Positions 7,527-15,359 of a stretch of 64,000 nucleotides of DNA are shown piece after piece. Numbering within the stretch: position 1 is the stretch's first letter; every line of letters starts with the position of its first letter. Location of the stretch: contig NZ_CP039934.1 in assembly GCF_009792295.1 (NCBI RefSeq), positions 124,001 to 188,000 of the forward strand, in the 5' to 3' direction. Under the pieces are notes generated by a model. The model searched no databases, was not told the origin of the DNA, and saw only the letters and a list, made by a program, of their open reading frames with translations. Made by a program: the position numbers and the translations under genes. This stretch comes from Myroides fluvii. Its GTDB lineage: Bacteria > Bacteroidota > Bacteroidia > Flavobacteriales > Flavobacteriaceae.

Positions 7527-7778
7527 TTAGGTACTTAGTAGATAAATAGAACTGATCGCTAGTATGCCAAGGATAAGGATTACGATCATTATTTTCCGGT
7601 AGTTTTCATAACCAAAATATTCAACGAGTATCCTGCTTTTTCTGTTTCCCGTTGGGTCTGTTGCCCATTTCCATCTCTTTATGTATCCTATTAAAATTAG
7701 TGTAAAAATAAGACCAACAGTCATATAGGCGAGTTTGGGGTTATTTTTTATATGGTCAAAAATTTCGTCGATGTTCAT
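7527..7778 (-). CDS. Two-helix membrane protein, Imm17-like immunity protein
   Basis: 83 residues with two transmembrane helices (about 17-33 and 63-80) separated by a polar loop containing TDPTGNRKSRILVEYFGYEN. Length, two helices and the loop pattern (R-x(2)-x-F-G-x(4)-R) resemble immunity protein family Imm17 of polymorphic toxin systems. It is followed on the same strand by a broken DUF2625 gene and preceded by other small acidic hypothetical genes. This fits an array of orphan immunity genes, but no toxin is adjacent. The family assignment is moderate. Confidence 0.5.
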   Translation of the reverse strand: MNIDEIFDHIKNNPKLAYMTVGLIFTLILIGYIKRWKWATDPTGNRKSRILVEYFGYENYRKIMIVILILGILAISSIYLLST

Positions 7779-7908
7779 TGCATCTTATCTCTTTGGTTGT
7801 GTGCTGTAAAATTACTAGTAGAAAGCGAGAAGAAAGCTTTTTACCCCAATATCTCAATTGCAAACCCCTCATTTGTTCCGTTATTTGTTGAATGAAACAA
7901 AAAGCGTT

Positions 7909-8394
7909 TTACTTTTTATTACTACTTTCATTTATGCACGCGATAATTTCTAAAATATCAACAAGGATATCCTCTTTATCATCTCCTAGCATTTCAAATA
8001 ACACAAATTTATCTGTATTATTGTGAATATCAGTCAGGGCCTTTTTTAATGTTAGCAATTCCTCTTTTGAGATGTCAAAAGTTAGAATTTTTGAGCCGTA
8101 AGCATTTGTCAAATCAGCACTTCCGTTTCTTTCACTTTCAGCAACAATTGCTGTTAGTGCAATTACCGCATCTTCATAATGTACAAACTGATCGAAGTCT
8201 GGATTTTCAAGTCGGACGTTGTTATCTGTGCGTTGACTGAGTAGATCAGGTTGATCAAAATATTTTTTTAAGTCACAACGTTTATAAATTTCCGTCAGCG
8301 TTAATTTTTTACTTGGAATTTTCTCCAAAAATTGTTGAAAGTCTCCACCATAATCACTTCCAAATGCGGTGTCTTTCCATTTTTCTATTGCCAT
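7909..8394 (-). CDS. Small acidic hypothetical protein (possible immunity protein)
   Basis: 161 residues, acidic, soluble and helical, no signal peptide. Residues 70-160 (YEDAVIALTAIVAESER, later LTLKKALTDIHNN and LFEMLGDDKEDILVDILEII) form a helical pattern seen in several immunity-type proteins, but no named family is recognised. It is a separate transcription unit on the minus strand, with 200 bp to the next gene upstream. That gap (8395-8596) contains CACTTCGGTGTAAACTTG, possibly a degenerate cassette boundary. Function unknown. Confidence 0.6.
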   Translation of the reverse strand: MAIEKWKDTAFGSDYGGDFQQFLEKIPSKKLTLTEIYKRCDLKKYFDQPDLLSQRTDNNVRLENPDFDQFVHYEDAVIALTAIVAESERNGSADLTNAYGSKILTFDISKEELLTLKKALTDIHNNTDKFVLFEMLGDDKEDILVDILEIIACINESSNKK

Positions 8395-8596
8395 TTGTTT
8401 TTATTTTAGTTTGTGTTTATTGCTGAAGCGTTGTTCTAAAAATGGAACACAAGATTTCGAGGCATGGCGATGGCAGGCAAATTGAAGCCGGAACTTTCAA
8501 TTAAAATACAAGTTTACACCGAAGTGAAAAAAGTGATATCGAACCTTTTCATCCCCCTAACCTCCGACCCTTATTTTATTGCCAGCGGGGATTTTT

Positions 8597-9202
8597 TCAA
8601 ACGTACGATTTTACTATAAAATCATACGCGTGTTCGGTAAAATAGATCGGAATATTGCCCCAATCTAATTTTCTTTCTTTTGCCGTTTCGTGTGCTTTTT
8701 TCATTATTTCCATAAATCTGGCAATTATAATTTGTTCACACCAATCTCTTGCCTCTTGCATTTCATCGGTCCATTCGTCATTTTCCTCCTTTTCTTCAAT
8801 CGTTTCAAAGAGAGTTTGAAATTTTTCGTAACCTGTCAAGACAAATTCTTTTGTTGTCATTACCTCTCTTTTACAGTCCGAGAGCCATTCCATGTCCTCA
8901 AGGTCTAGTCCGCCGTCTTCTTTATAGGCAATGCCGTCTATGTACCAAACATCCGTGTTTATGTCAAATTCGTTCATTTCAAAGTACATTGCTTTAATTT
9001 CTATTTTCTTTGAAATTTCTTTGTAAAAATTGTCCATCCAATTGACTAAATCGTCGGTAGGATTTGTAAAGGATTTACCCATAATATCGTGAAATTCTGT
9101 TGTAGCAATTTCACTAAGCTCTTTTTCCGCAGTAATAATGGCTTTCTCAAAGTCAAGATTTTCAAGGTCAGAATTTATTTGTTCTGCAAAATCAAAGTTC
9201 AT
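8597..9202 (-). CDS. Hypothetical acidic protein
   Basis: 201 residues, strongly acidic and rich in Trp (DTDVWYIDGIAY, MEWLSDCKREV, ARDWCEQII), with no signal peptide or membrane helix. The start MNFDFAEQINSDLENLDFEK is preceded by an A-rich stretch. I do not recognise the family. It lies in a row of minus-strand small genes with the size and composition typical of immunity or SUKH-like clusters, but the diagnostic motifs are absent. Upstream (about 9245-9325) is a short block ending in GTTAGCGG read on the minus strand, similar to ends of other cassette-like units. Confidence 0.6.
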   Translation of the reverse strand: MNFDFAEQINSDLENLDFEKAIITAEKELSEIATTEFHDIMGKSFTNPTDDLVNWMDNFYKEISKKIEIKAMYFEMNEFDINTDVWYIDGIAYKEDGGLDLEDMEWLSDCKREVMTTKEFVLTGYEKFQTLFETIEEKEENDEWTDEMQEARDWCEQIIIARFMEIMKKAHETAKERKLDWGNIPIYFTEHAYDFIVKSYV

Positions 9203-9330
9203 TTTTGTGTCTTTTAAATATTATTTGTTTCTGTCATTACCCATTTTTTATCGGTTTCCGCTAACTTGTATATTCCACTTTAAAGTAACGACAAGCTGCC
9301 AAAATTAGATGTATAATCGTTGCTTTTTAG

Positions 9331-9654
9331 TTACCATTCTCGCCAATTATCAATATATTCAGTTTTTTCATCAAGCCCTACAATCGTGCCCATTTTATAT
9401 AAAGCGGCACATAATCCTTCTCTTTCTTCTGTGTCGATGGTACTTTCAATACCATCGTTATCTTCAATTTTGTTTAGTGATAGCACACAATTTTCAAACA
9501 AATTAAGTATTTCGCTACTTTCTGTGTTTTCGGGAAGTGCAATTAATTGGTCTCGAAGCAAATTGAGTTCGACCATTAGAATTGGTTCTAAATCTTCATA
9601 AACGACTGGAAGCGATTGCTTGAAATCAATCTTTTGTAATTCTAGCTTTTTCAT
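9331..9654 (-). CDS. Hypothetical protein, immunity-like, coupled to upstream gene
   Basis: 107 acidic residues. The C-terminal block (TEEREGLCAALYKMGTIVGL, then EYIDNWREW) is reminiscent of a small helical family often adjacent to polymorphic-toxin genes. Its ATG overlaps the end of the upstream gene by 4 bp (9651-9654), a sign of translational coupling, so the two proteins are probably made together and may interact. No catalytic motif is seen. Function unknown. Confidence 0.6.
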   Translation of the reverse strand: MKKLELQKIDFKQSLPVVYEDLEPILMVELNLLRDQLIALPENTESSEILNLFENCVLSLNKIEDNDGIESTIDTEEREGLCAALYKMGTIVGLDEKTEYIDNWREW

Positions 9655-10199
9655 AATTCAAAATTATCTATTTTTTTGTGAGAAAATTTAAGCGTATAAT
9701 TTATTTCTCCTGCTTTTTTTGTTGCAATTCTTGCTTGGTTAAGATCAAGTCGATATTCTTTTAGACAAGTTTTGATACTGCTAACCGCTTTTTCACTATC
9801 TACAACGCTACAAAAAATATTAATTTTCTTTTGCCCCATATCAAAACCATCAACATCGCCTAATCCATTCCAACCAAGATGGTTTTTTAAATATTCTTGC
9901 ACCTTGTCTTTAAGCCATAAATCTCTTTTATTCCCTAAATCACTCTTTAAAGGAAACTGAACAACAACCCAGTGATGATTATCTTGATCAATTTGATAAT
10001 AGCCCTTGTTTTCACAGTCTTTACAAAACTTGTTTACAAAATCGTCATTTTCATTTTTTGTTTCCATCGGAATCTCTTCTACTTTTCCTTTGTAACCAAC
10101 TTTTCCATCGTGAACAATTGCTACTTTTCTTTTTTCGTCAAACCAAGTTTCTTTGTAAAATAGTTGTTCTTTGTCGTCAGTTTTATAATATTTTATCAT
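9651..10199 (-). CDS. Hypothetical protein with WGR-like N-terminus
   Basis: 182 residues. The N-terminus (YKETWFDEKRKVAIVHDGKV followed by GYKG) has the beta pattern of WGR-type or similar small binding domains, and the central part (HHWVVVQFPLKSD, GWNGLGDVDGFDMG) is compact alpha/beta. Its ATG overlaps the TGA of a truncated upstream gene (10196-10199) and its stop overlaps the next ATG, so this was a three-gene operon of which the first gene is nearly lost. The arrangement effector, then two small proteins is common for toxin/immunity sets. Function unknown. Confidence 0.6.
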   Translation of the reverse strand: MIKYYKTDDKEQLFYKETWFDEKRKVAIVHDGKVGYKGKVEEIPMETKNENDDFVNKFCKDCENKGYYQIDQDNHHWVVVQFPLKSDLGNKRDLWLKDKVQEYLKNHLGWNGLGDVDGFDMGQKKINIFCSVVDSEKAVSSIKTCLKEYRLDLNQARIATKKAGEINYTLKFSHKKIDNFEL

Positions 10200-10357
10200 T
10201 GTACGTTCACTTTGTTTATGCTGTTAGCCATGTTGATGTATAATGGTAGTTCTGGTTTTTGGCTTTGCCTTCTAGGGTTTATATCTGTAGAATCCTGTGC
10301 CATAATTCCGGTTGAAAAGTTAACTAGACCGTCGGACTCAAATGTACTATATTTAGT
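10196..10357 (-). pseudogene. C-terminal remnant of a gene upstream of the 9651-10199 pair
   Basis: Reading on the minus strand, the frame opens after a TGA at 10358-10360 and codes about 53 residues (STFESDGLVNFSTGIMAQDS, then LPLYINMANSINKVNVQ) to a TGA overlapping the ATG at 10199. The overlap shows it was the first gene of this operon. The ESDGLVN motif recalls the acid-residue region of lipase-like effectors, but the fragment is too short to be sure. The 5' part has been replaced by unrelated debris at 10345-10900. Confidence 0.45.
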
Positions 10358-10402
10358 TCAATACGGGTTGCAGAGCAACTAAAAGTATTAATTAATAAAT
10401 AG

Positions 10403-10534
10403 GCTTCTGAAGGATGGACTTATAGTAGATTAGAAAGTGTATCTACTTATGTAGGAGCAGATAATGGTTGTTTTGGTGTTGGTGCTAAACCAGGTTATAC
10501 AACAACAAGACAAATGATTGTATTCTCTAAATAG
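10403..10534 (+). pseudogene. Short coding remnant, plus strand
   Basis: 43 codons in one frame (EGWTYSRLESVSTYVGADNG, then CFGVGAKPGYTTTRQMIVFS) ending in TAG. Composition is protein-like, without a start codon and with a stop directly upstream. It is probably the C-terminus of a lost gene. Confidence 0.35.
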
Positions 10535-11632
10535 TGTGATATTTATTGCTGTTCATGATAAAATCTATTGGTTTTTATTTCCAACCAGTGTTAGAAGAAA
10601 ATGTATCTAAAGAGTGGAGTTATTCTTCCTGAAAATCCACTAGCAAAGAGAATACTTTAGTTGGTTGTAAGGGTATTTTGTAGGGAAGCCTACGCCAGAG
10701 CAAATCAAAGAGCTTCGTTTGAAAGAGAGTTTACCAACCATCAATGAACTAGGTAAATATATATTCGTTCAGATGAAACCATTCACTGCTCATCCATTGC
10801 CCATTTTCCCCATGATTGCACCGTTTACTTGATTACTACTCATTTTTGAGAGTATGCGTCCTAGCTACCTTCACTCCTATTCACGTTGTAATACTAAAAA
10901 AACAAAAAAACGTACAATACCCCCTTCCGTATTCTTCCATTTTTGAAAAAAAAAGGTGTAAATTTTCTTTTTTGTTTTGCACGAAAAATCACTACAAACT
11001 AATAACCACTACACTAACAAGAATAAGTTTAGAGTTCCTTTTGGGTTTGTTCGGTGTTTGCTTTGGGTTTGCTTGGTTTGAGGGCCTTTTACCGAACAAA
11101 CACAAAAGAAAGATAAAACAAACCCAAAAAGAAGACCACCTAGAGGCTATTAAAAAAATCAATAACCACCGAGTTATTATTTTATTTTGGAGTTCGATGA
11201 ATCTCCACTGCGTTACGATTTCATTTTACGCTTATTTCACCTTTTTGACGCTCAGAATTGGTTAGGAGGTCAACGAAAATTATCTTGATATTGAACGATT
11301 CGTTGTCTTTAAAACTTTAATCTGCTCTTTTGGATTCTATTTTTTCATTTGATAAGGCATAATGTCCTACTCTACTTGTGTTTCAGTAATGGAATAGGTA
11401 ATCCCCTTTTCTCCTTACCTACTCTTTGTCATACCGAGTGAAACGAGGTAGTCTCTATGTTAAGTATCCTCTTCATCTTCTTGATTCCAAACGTTTAAAA
11501 TATCTTTTTCAAGTACATATGGATTATAGTACGATTTTGCAGATAAAGGGTGTTTTTTATGTTGTTATGAACGTAAATTGTATTTAATTAATCTTGATAT
11601 TTGATATCAGCTAACTTGGTGTATAAACCGCT
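10535..11632. other. Gene debris without an intact gene
   Basis: About 1.1 kb with no convincing gene. Traces of coding sequence: about 10650-10760 (+) reads GKPTPEQIKELRLKESLPTI, helix-turn-helix-like; 11461-11565 (-) reads HPLSAKSYYNPYVLEKDILN followed by VWNQEDEEDT and a stop. GTAGGGAAGCCTAC (10682) recurs at 13939. A copy of the dispersed ATACCGAGTG element is at 11431. The 149-codon plus-strand frame at 10816-11265 has poor composition and no start context. Confidence 0.5.
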
Positions 11633-11761
11633 TTGTTTTGCCCTAATATAAACAAAAAGACCAAACCTAAATTTGATTGTGGAATAAGCTGCAATGAGAA
11701 GAATTATTTTCTAGTTAATTCGATACATCTAATTTTTGGAGGCCATACTAAATTAAAAAAA

Positions 11762-12430
11762 ATGAACAAAGTAGAAATATTTGAGAACGAAAGAGCAGCG
11801 GGATACAATCAGTTTGTAGAAACGTGGATACCAAATTATAATTATTTTTTAGATCGTTTGCCTAAGCTATTGAGCGGAGCAAACCATAAAAATGTATTAG
11901 TAGTGGGTTGTGGTACTGGAAATGAAATAGAAAGATTTATTCAATCACCTGAAACTTGGACCATAACAGGTATAGATCCTTCACCAGAAATGATTAAACA
12001 GGCGAGTGATAAACTGCAAAACAACAAGAATGTAACGTTAATTGAAGGTTTAGTTTCCGATTTAAATATCGAAAAAAAGTATGATGTAGCTACGCTCTTA
12101 TTGGTTTTGCACTTTCTTGACGATAACGGGCAAAAATTAAATTTATTGAAAGATATCGCCAATCGATTAATGTCGGGGGCAACATTTGTTATGTTGGATA
12201 TTACAGGTAATAAAGAACAAATTAAGCAAAATTTAAACGTGCTTAAACTTCTTTTACCAGATGGTTTGGACGAAACAGAAATCAGTAATCGCTTGAATAG
12301 AATAGAAAATGAACTTTTTTCTGTTTCAGAAGAAAGGTTGTCAGCCTTGTGTATTGAAGCTGGATTTGAGCAGCCACTTCGTTTTTTTCAATCGTCCATT
12401 TACCAAGGTTGGTTAACAACCAAAAAATAA
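11762..12430 (+). CDS. Class I SAM-dependent methyltransferase
   Basis: 222 residues from the ATG at 11762, preferred over more distant upstream starts because homology begins here (MNKVEIFENERAAGY). Motif I VVGCGTGNE at residues 47-55 binds SAM; the acidic residue of motif II lies in TGIDPSPEM; motif IV region is YDVATLLLVLHFL. The size and the small C-terminal helical part are typical of UbiE/CmoA-like single-domain methyltransferases. The substrate cannot be told. It stands alone on the plus strand between debris and the XRE regulator, with no operon partner. Confidence 0.8.
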   Translation: MNKVEIFENERAAGYNQFVETWIPNYNYFLDRLPKLLSGANHKNVLVVGCGTGNEIERFIQSPETWTITGIDPSPEMIKQASDKLQNNKNVTLIEGLVSDLNIEKKYDVATLLLVLHFLDDNGQKLNLLKDIANRLMSGATFVMLDITGNKEQIKQNLNVLKLLLPDGLDETEISNRLNRIENELFSVSEERLSALCIEAGFEQPLRFFQSSIYQGWLTTKK

Positions 12431-12604
12431 GGTAAACCCAAAAAAAGGTAATAGTATTATACATTAAACCTCGTATTCCAAGAAACCATCGTGATGTCTA
12501 TTGAAAATTTCCTCTTTTCCCGAATAAGAGAAAGATCTTATATTGGAATATTTTACCGAATAATTTTCTAACTTTACCATTCAATCTTTTTAAATCAATG
12601 GCTT

Positions 12605-12612
12605 TATCTTTG
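12605..12612 (+). promoter_or_regulatory. -7 element upstream of the XRE regulator
   Basis: TATCTTTG matches TAnnTTTG. It would place the transcription start near 12619, upstream of the ATG at 12637 but downstream of the ATG at 12598, which supports 12637 as the real start. No clear -33 TTG is seen. Confidence 0.45.
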
Positions 12613-12636
12613 AGCCTTGTTAATTCAGCTATTACT

Positions 12637-13035
12637 ATGGAACACAAAATACACCAAGGAAGAAATGTCAAGCGTTTTAGAGAAATGCTTGGAATCAAAC
12701 AAGAGGTTCTTGCTTTTGATTTAGGAGAAGATTGGAATCAAAAGAAAATTTCTTTACTAGAACAGAAAGAGGTGATTGATCATTCGCTCTTACAGCAGAT
12801 TTCTAAGGTGCTGAAGATTCCTGTTGAAGCAATTGAGAGTTTTGATGAAGAGCAGGCGATTAATATTATTTCTAGTACATTTAATGATAATGCTGTCGGA
12901 GTCATAGTTAACAATAACAATCCTTTAGAAGCAATTGTAAAACTTCACGAAGAAAAGATTGCTTTGTATGAGCGTATGCTTAAAGAGAAAGAGGAGATGA
13001 TGGCTCGTTTGGAAAAGTTGATTCAAACTAGGTAG
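12637..13035 (+). CDS. XRE-family transcriptional regulator (flavobacterial type)
   Basis: 132 residues from ATG 12637. The N-terminal helix-turn-helix (HQGRNVKRFREMLGIKQEVL, then FDLGEDWNQKKISLLEQKE) is the form common in Flavobacteriia. It is followed by a linker with NDNAVGVIVNNNN and a C-terminal coiled coil (residues 104-130, EEKIALYERMLKEKEEMMAR). These proteins are DNA-binding and cytosolic, and their targets are not known. A Rho-independent terminator follows at 13059-13099. The start was chosen because the family begins with ME(H/K)KIHQGRN and a promoter-like element lies just upstream. Confidence 0.85.
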   Translation: MEHKIHQGRNVKRFREMLGIKQEVLAFDLGEDWNQKKISLLEQKEVIDHSLLQQISKVLKIPVEAIESFDEEQAINIISSTFNDNAVGVIVNNNNPLEAIVKLHEEKIALYERMLKEKEEMMARLEKLIQTR

Positions 13036-13058
13036 ATATAAGTTTCTATATATAACAG

Positions 13059-13099
13059 AAAAAAGGTAGAATTACTAGAGAGGGTATTCTGCCTTTTTT
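13059..13099. terminator. Rho-independent terminator (both directions)
   Basis: AAAAAAGGTAGAAT pairs with ATTCTGCCTTTTTT with a 13-nt loop. It serves the XRE gene and probably the converging gene ending at 13111. Confidence 0.8.
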
Positions 13100-13110
13100 G
13101 CTTATATAGA

Positions 13111-13644
13111 TTATTCATCCCTTTGATATAATAGCCAACATGCCTCTATTAATCTATTTATACTAATAAAAGAGGTATTAACTTCTATTAATGGTGGTTC
13201 TATAAAGTCTCCAATTGCAAACTGTGTTATTTCAAATAAATCACTTTCTAACTTAACTACAGATTGTTTTTCAAAAACATGTTCAAATACTAAATAGGGA
13301 TTTAAATATTCCTCTTGCGAAAGCGAGCCCAAGAATGTCATCAATTTGGAAACTTCTGATTTGTCTATTGGACTTATCGAATAGTATTTTTTTGGGTTGC
13401 TTACTATCTTATAACTGCAACGTACAATCGAACGCAGTAAAGAATAGATCAAGAAAACTATATGAGGGGTTTTCTGTAGATAAATTTCACTTTTATGCGT
13501 GTGATTCATTAATTCTGATAGATGCAATTTTAACTCAGGAGGGTGAACTACATCAAATAAGCAGTACAACATATAATAAGGATTCTTGATTGGTTCTCCA
13601 TACCACATATGGGCTTCTAAAGAAAATTTTACTTTTTTCATCAT
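13111..13644 (-). CDS. Hypothetical protein
   Basis: 177 residues, soluble, no signal peptide. A central hydrophobic helix (residues 62-77, IVFLIYSLLRSIVRC) is probably buried rather than membrane-spanning. The N-terminus contains KFSLEAHMWYGEPIKNPYYM. No family is recognised. It is a single minus-strand gene converging on the XRE regulator across a shared terminator. The 424 bp upstream are noncoding. Size and isolation fit other one-gene accessory units nearby. Confidence 0.6.
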   Translation of the reverse strand: MMKKVKFSLEAHMWYGEPIKNPYYMLYCLFDVVHPPELKLHLSELMNHTHKSEIYLQKTPHIVFLIYSLLRSIVRCSYKIVSNPKKYYSISPIDKSEVSKLMTFLGSLSQEEYLNPYLVFEHVFEKQSVVKLESDLFEITQFAIGDFIEPPLIEVNTSFISINRLIEACWLLYQRDE

Positions 13645-14068
13645 TCATATCTTTTATGGTTTATTTAAAATTATCATGCTTTATATCAGTAAACTATTCG
13701 TTTGATAGGTAAATTATCTGCTATAAAAGTATTATTGATTTTGAAAATATAAGACTCATTAAAACATAGAAAATCAGAACTAAAAGAAAAGAATTATTAG
13801 GTTTTATTTTTTATTACTGATTACACAAAGTTAGGCCATGCCTAGCGGTTCACTAACAAGAAATTCCCCCATAAATGCTTGACTAAAGTTTTTGTTTTAT
13901 TGCGTTGCTTCTTGTGCTCGCTAAGTCATTGCCCATTTGTAGGGAAGCCTACAAATAACAACATCTTAATGACATCCTCTTTTTATGACTTCGTTTATTT
14001 CAACCAACCGATTCTTCTTGTATGTTTGGAGTACTATATTTAGTGCGTTAAATAAATCCCATTTTCAC
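13645..14068. other. Intergenic region without gene
   Basis: 424 bp of AT-rich sequence. It holds GTAGGGAAGCCTAC at 13939, also at 10682; GTACTATATTTAGT near 14032, also near 10344; and GTTCACTAAC near 13848. No reading frame of note. Confidence 0.5.
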
Positions 14069-14542
14069 CTATTTGTTGTGAGGAATGTTATTCAGGTTTC
14101 TTCGAATCGCTACTATTAATTGAGGATAATTCCCAAATTTATCTGGAGATAGAATAAAGGAGCTTTTATCAGCTAAAACGATTTCATTGAGGTGAAATCC
14201 ATCACTTATTTGCCCTGTTCTTCCTTGTAAGAAAGTTTTGTGCTGGTTAATTCGTACAATTTCGTGATACGGTATACTTCTTTTTCTCAGTCCTAAGAAA
14301 TATTGAATTTCTATTGCATTATTTCTTACAATTATTTTTGTAATTTTTAAAAATTCATATGTTCCACCTAGTACAAATAAAATAATAACAAAGATAAAAA
14401 TGAGGGCTGCTCTCTCTTTTGTGGGGTAATAATTTCCATCCAAAAATTTAAGACATATACCAATGCTAACAATAGCAGCGAAATATCCAAAAATCAGTTT
14501 TAAAATGTATAGATTTCTAAATTTAGAAGTTATGGTTCCCAT
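14069..14542 (-). CDS. Membrane protein with two helices and a PH-like (YdbS/bPH) domain
   Basis: 157 residues. Two transmembrane helices at about 13-31 and 46-65 are followed by a beta-rich domain (KITKIIVRNNAIEIQYFLGL, then KRSIPYHEIVRINQHKTF, and a final amphipathic helix LIVAIRRNLNN) that matches bacterial PH domains. These small inner-membrane proteins usually have no known ligand. It is a lone minus-strand gene. Start ATG 14540-14542 gives a short cytosolic N-terminus before the first helix. Confidence 0.65.
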   Translation of the reverse strand: MGTITSKFRNLYILKLIFGYFAAIVSIGICLKFLDGNYYPTKERAALIFIFVIILFVLGGTYEFLKITKIIVRNNAIEIQYFLGLRKRSIPYHEIVRINQHKTFLQGRTGQISDGFHLNEIVLADKSSFILSPDKFGNYPQLIVAIRRNLNNIPHNK

Positions 14543-14699
14543 ATCATTAGGTCGTGATTTCTTTACAGATCAGCTGTTTTATTTTCTAAATAAATATAAG
14601 ATTAAATCTTCATTCTATTATAAATTTTGTTGTTTTTGTTGTTTTTGTGTTTTGACTAGGACAATTTAGAAACCGTAATTGTTATTTTATCCAAATGCT

Positions 14700-15032
14700 A
14701 TGAATACGTACTTATATCTAAAAAAGATTTCGTTTGTAAAGCAAGCTATGGGAGCCTTATTCCTTATTTTTAGTGCTTTGTCCCTACTCATTTCAATCAA
14801 TGCATTACTTTTGTACTTAGTTTTTTTTCTTTTTTTGCAGGGCTTTATTTAGCTACAACGTCAGCCCCTAGCAGCTTCAACCACGCTAAAAGATGAACGA
14901 ATATGCATCAACGTGTTTAGCGAATCGAACAGTAATAAAACGTTATTCAGGACGACGGATAAAAACGAAGCGTTGGAAATTGCTGAAATTATTGCTTCTT
15001 TTTATAAAGTTGACATTAAAAACAAGCTGTAA
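14700..15032 (+). pseudogene. Small membrane protein gene with in-frame TAG
   Basis: From ATG 14700 the frame gives 50 residues with a basic start (MNTYLYLKKISFVKQ) and two hydrophobic stretches, then TAG at 14850-14852, then 59 more protein-like codons in the same frame (LKDERICINVFSESNSNKTL, then EALEIAEIIASFYK) to TAA at 15030. It looks like a ~110-residue membrane-anchored protein with a soluble C-terminal domain, interrupted by one nonsense codon. No frameshift is needed to join the parts. Family not recognised; the end of the soluble domain resembles bPH-type domains. Confidence 0.5.
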
Positions 15033-15100
15033 TACAACGTATCCCTCTGAGCAAGTACTTCTTGTTTGATCTAAAAACTAAATTGGATCAAGTGATGGTT

Positions 15101-15160
15101 GAAGTACTCGAAATTGAAATTGAACTTCCCTACTTGCTCTTGCAGTGGGCTGGAAAACTA
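15101..15160. repeat. Partial coding remnant, duplicated at 18863-18923
   Basis: The plus strand reads EVLEIEIELPYLLLQWAGK here and EALKIEIELLSYLLLQSAGK at 18863, followed there by 28 more residues to a TAA at 19009. They are diverged copies of the same gene fragment, about 3.8 kb apart. Origin unknown. Confidence 0.5.
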
Positions 15161-15324
15161 CTTTGGAGTTGTTGGGTTTTTGGTTAAATAGTAGGTAGAC
15201 TCAAAATATTGAGGGGTTTATAGATTTCCCTGTCTTATTAAAAAATGGGGTTATATGTTTGAAAACAATAAGGGTTTATTTATTAATAGAATATCATGAT
15301 ATTATTCAAAATCTAAAAAATACT

Positions 15325-15332
15325 TATCTTAG
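15325..15332 (+). promoter_or_regulatory. Probable -7 element of the KAP NTPase gene
   Basis: TATCTTAG, a one-base variant of TAnnTTTG, lies 28 nt before the ATG. Several other genes in the window have the same TATCTTAG just upstream (for example near 28544, 33578 and 37358). Confidence 0.4.
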
Positions 15333-15359
15333 TAAAATACACTTTACTACAAAAAAACT

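Noticed and set aside
10816..11265. 149-codon plus-strand frame
   Set aside because: AT-rich sequence, odd composition, no ribosome-binding or promoter context, and no protein-like motif.
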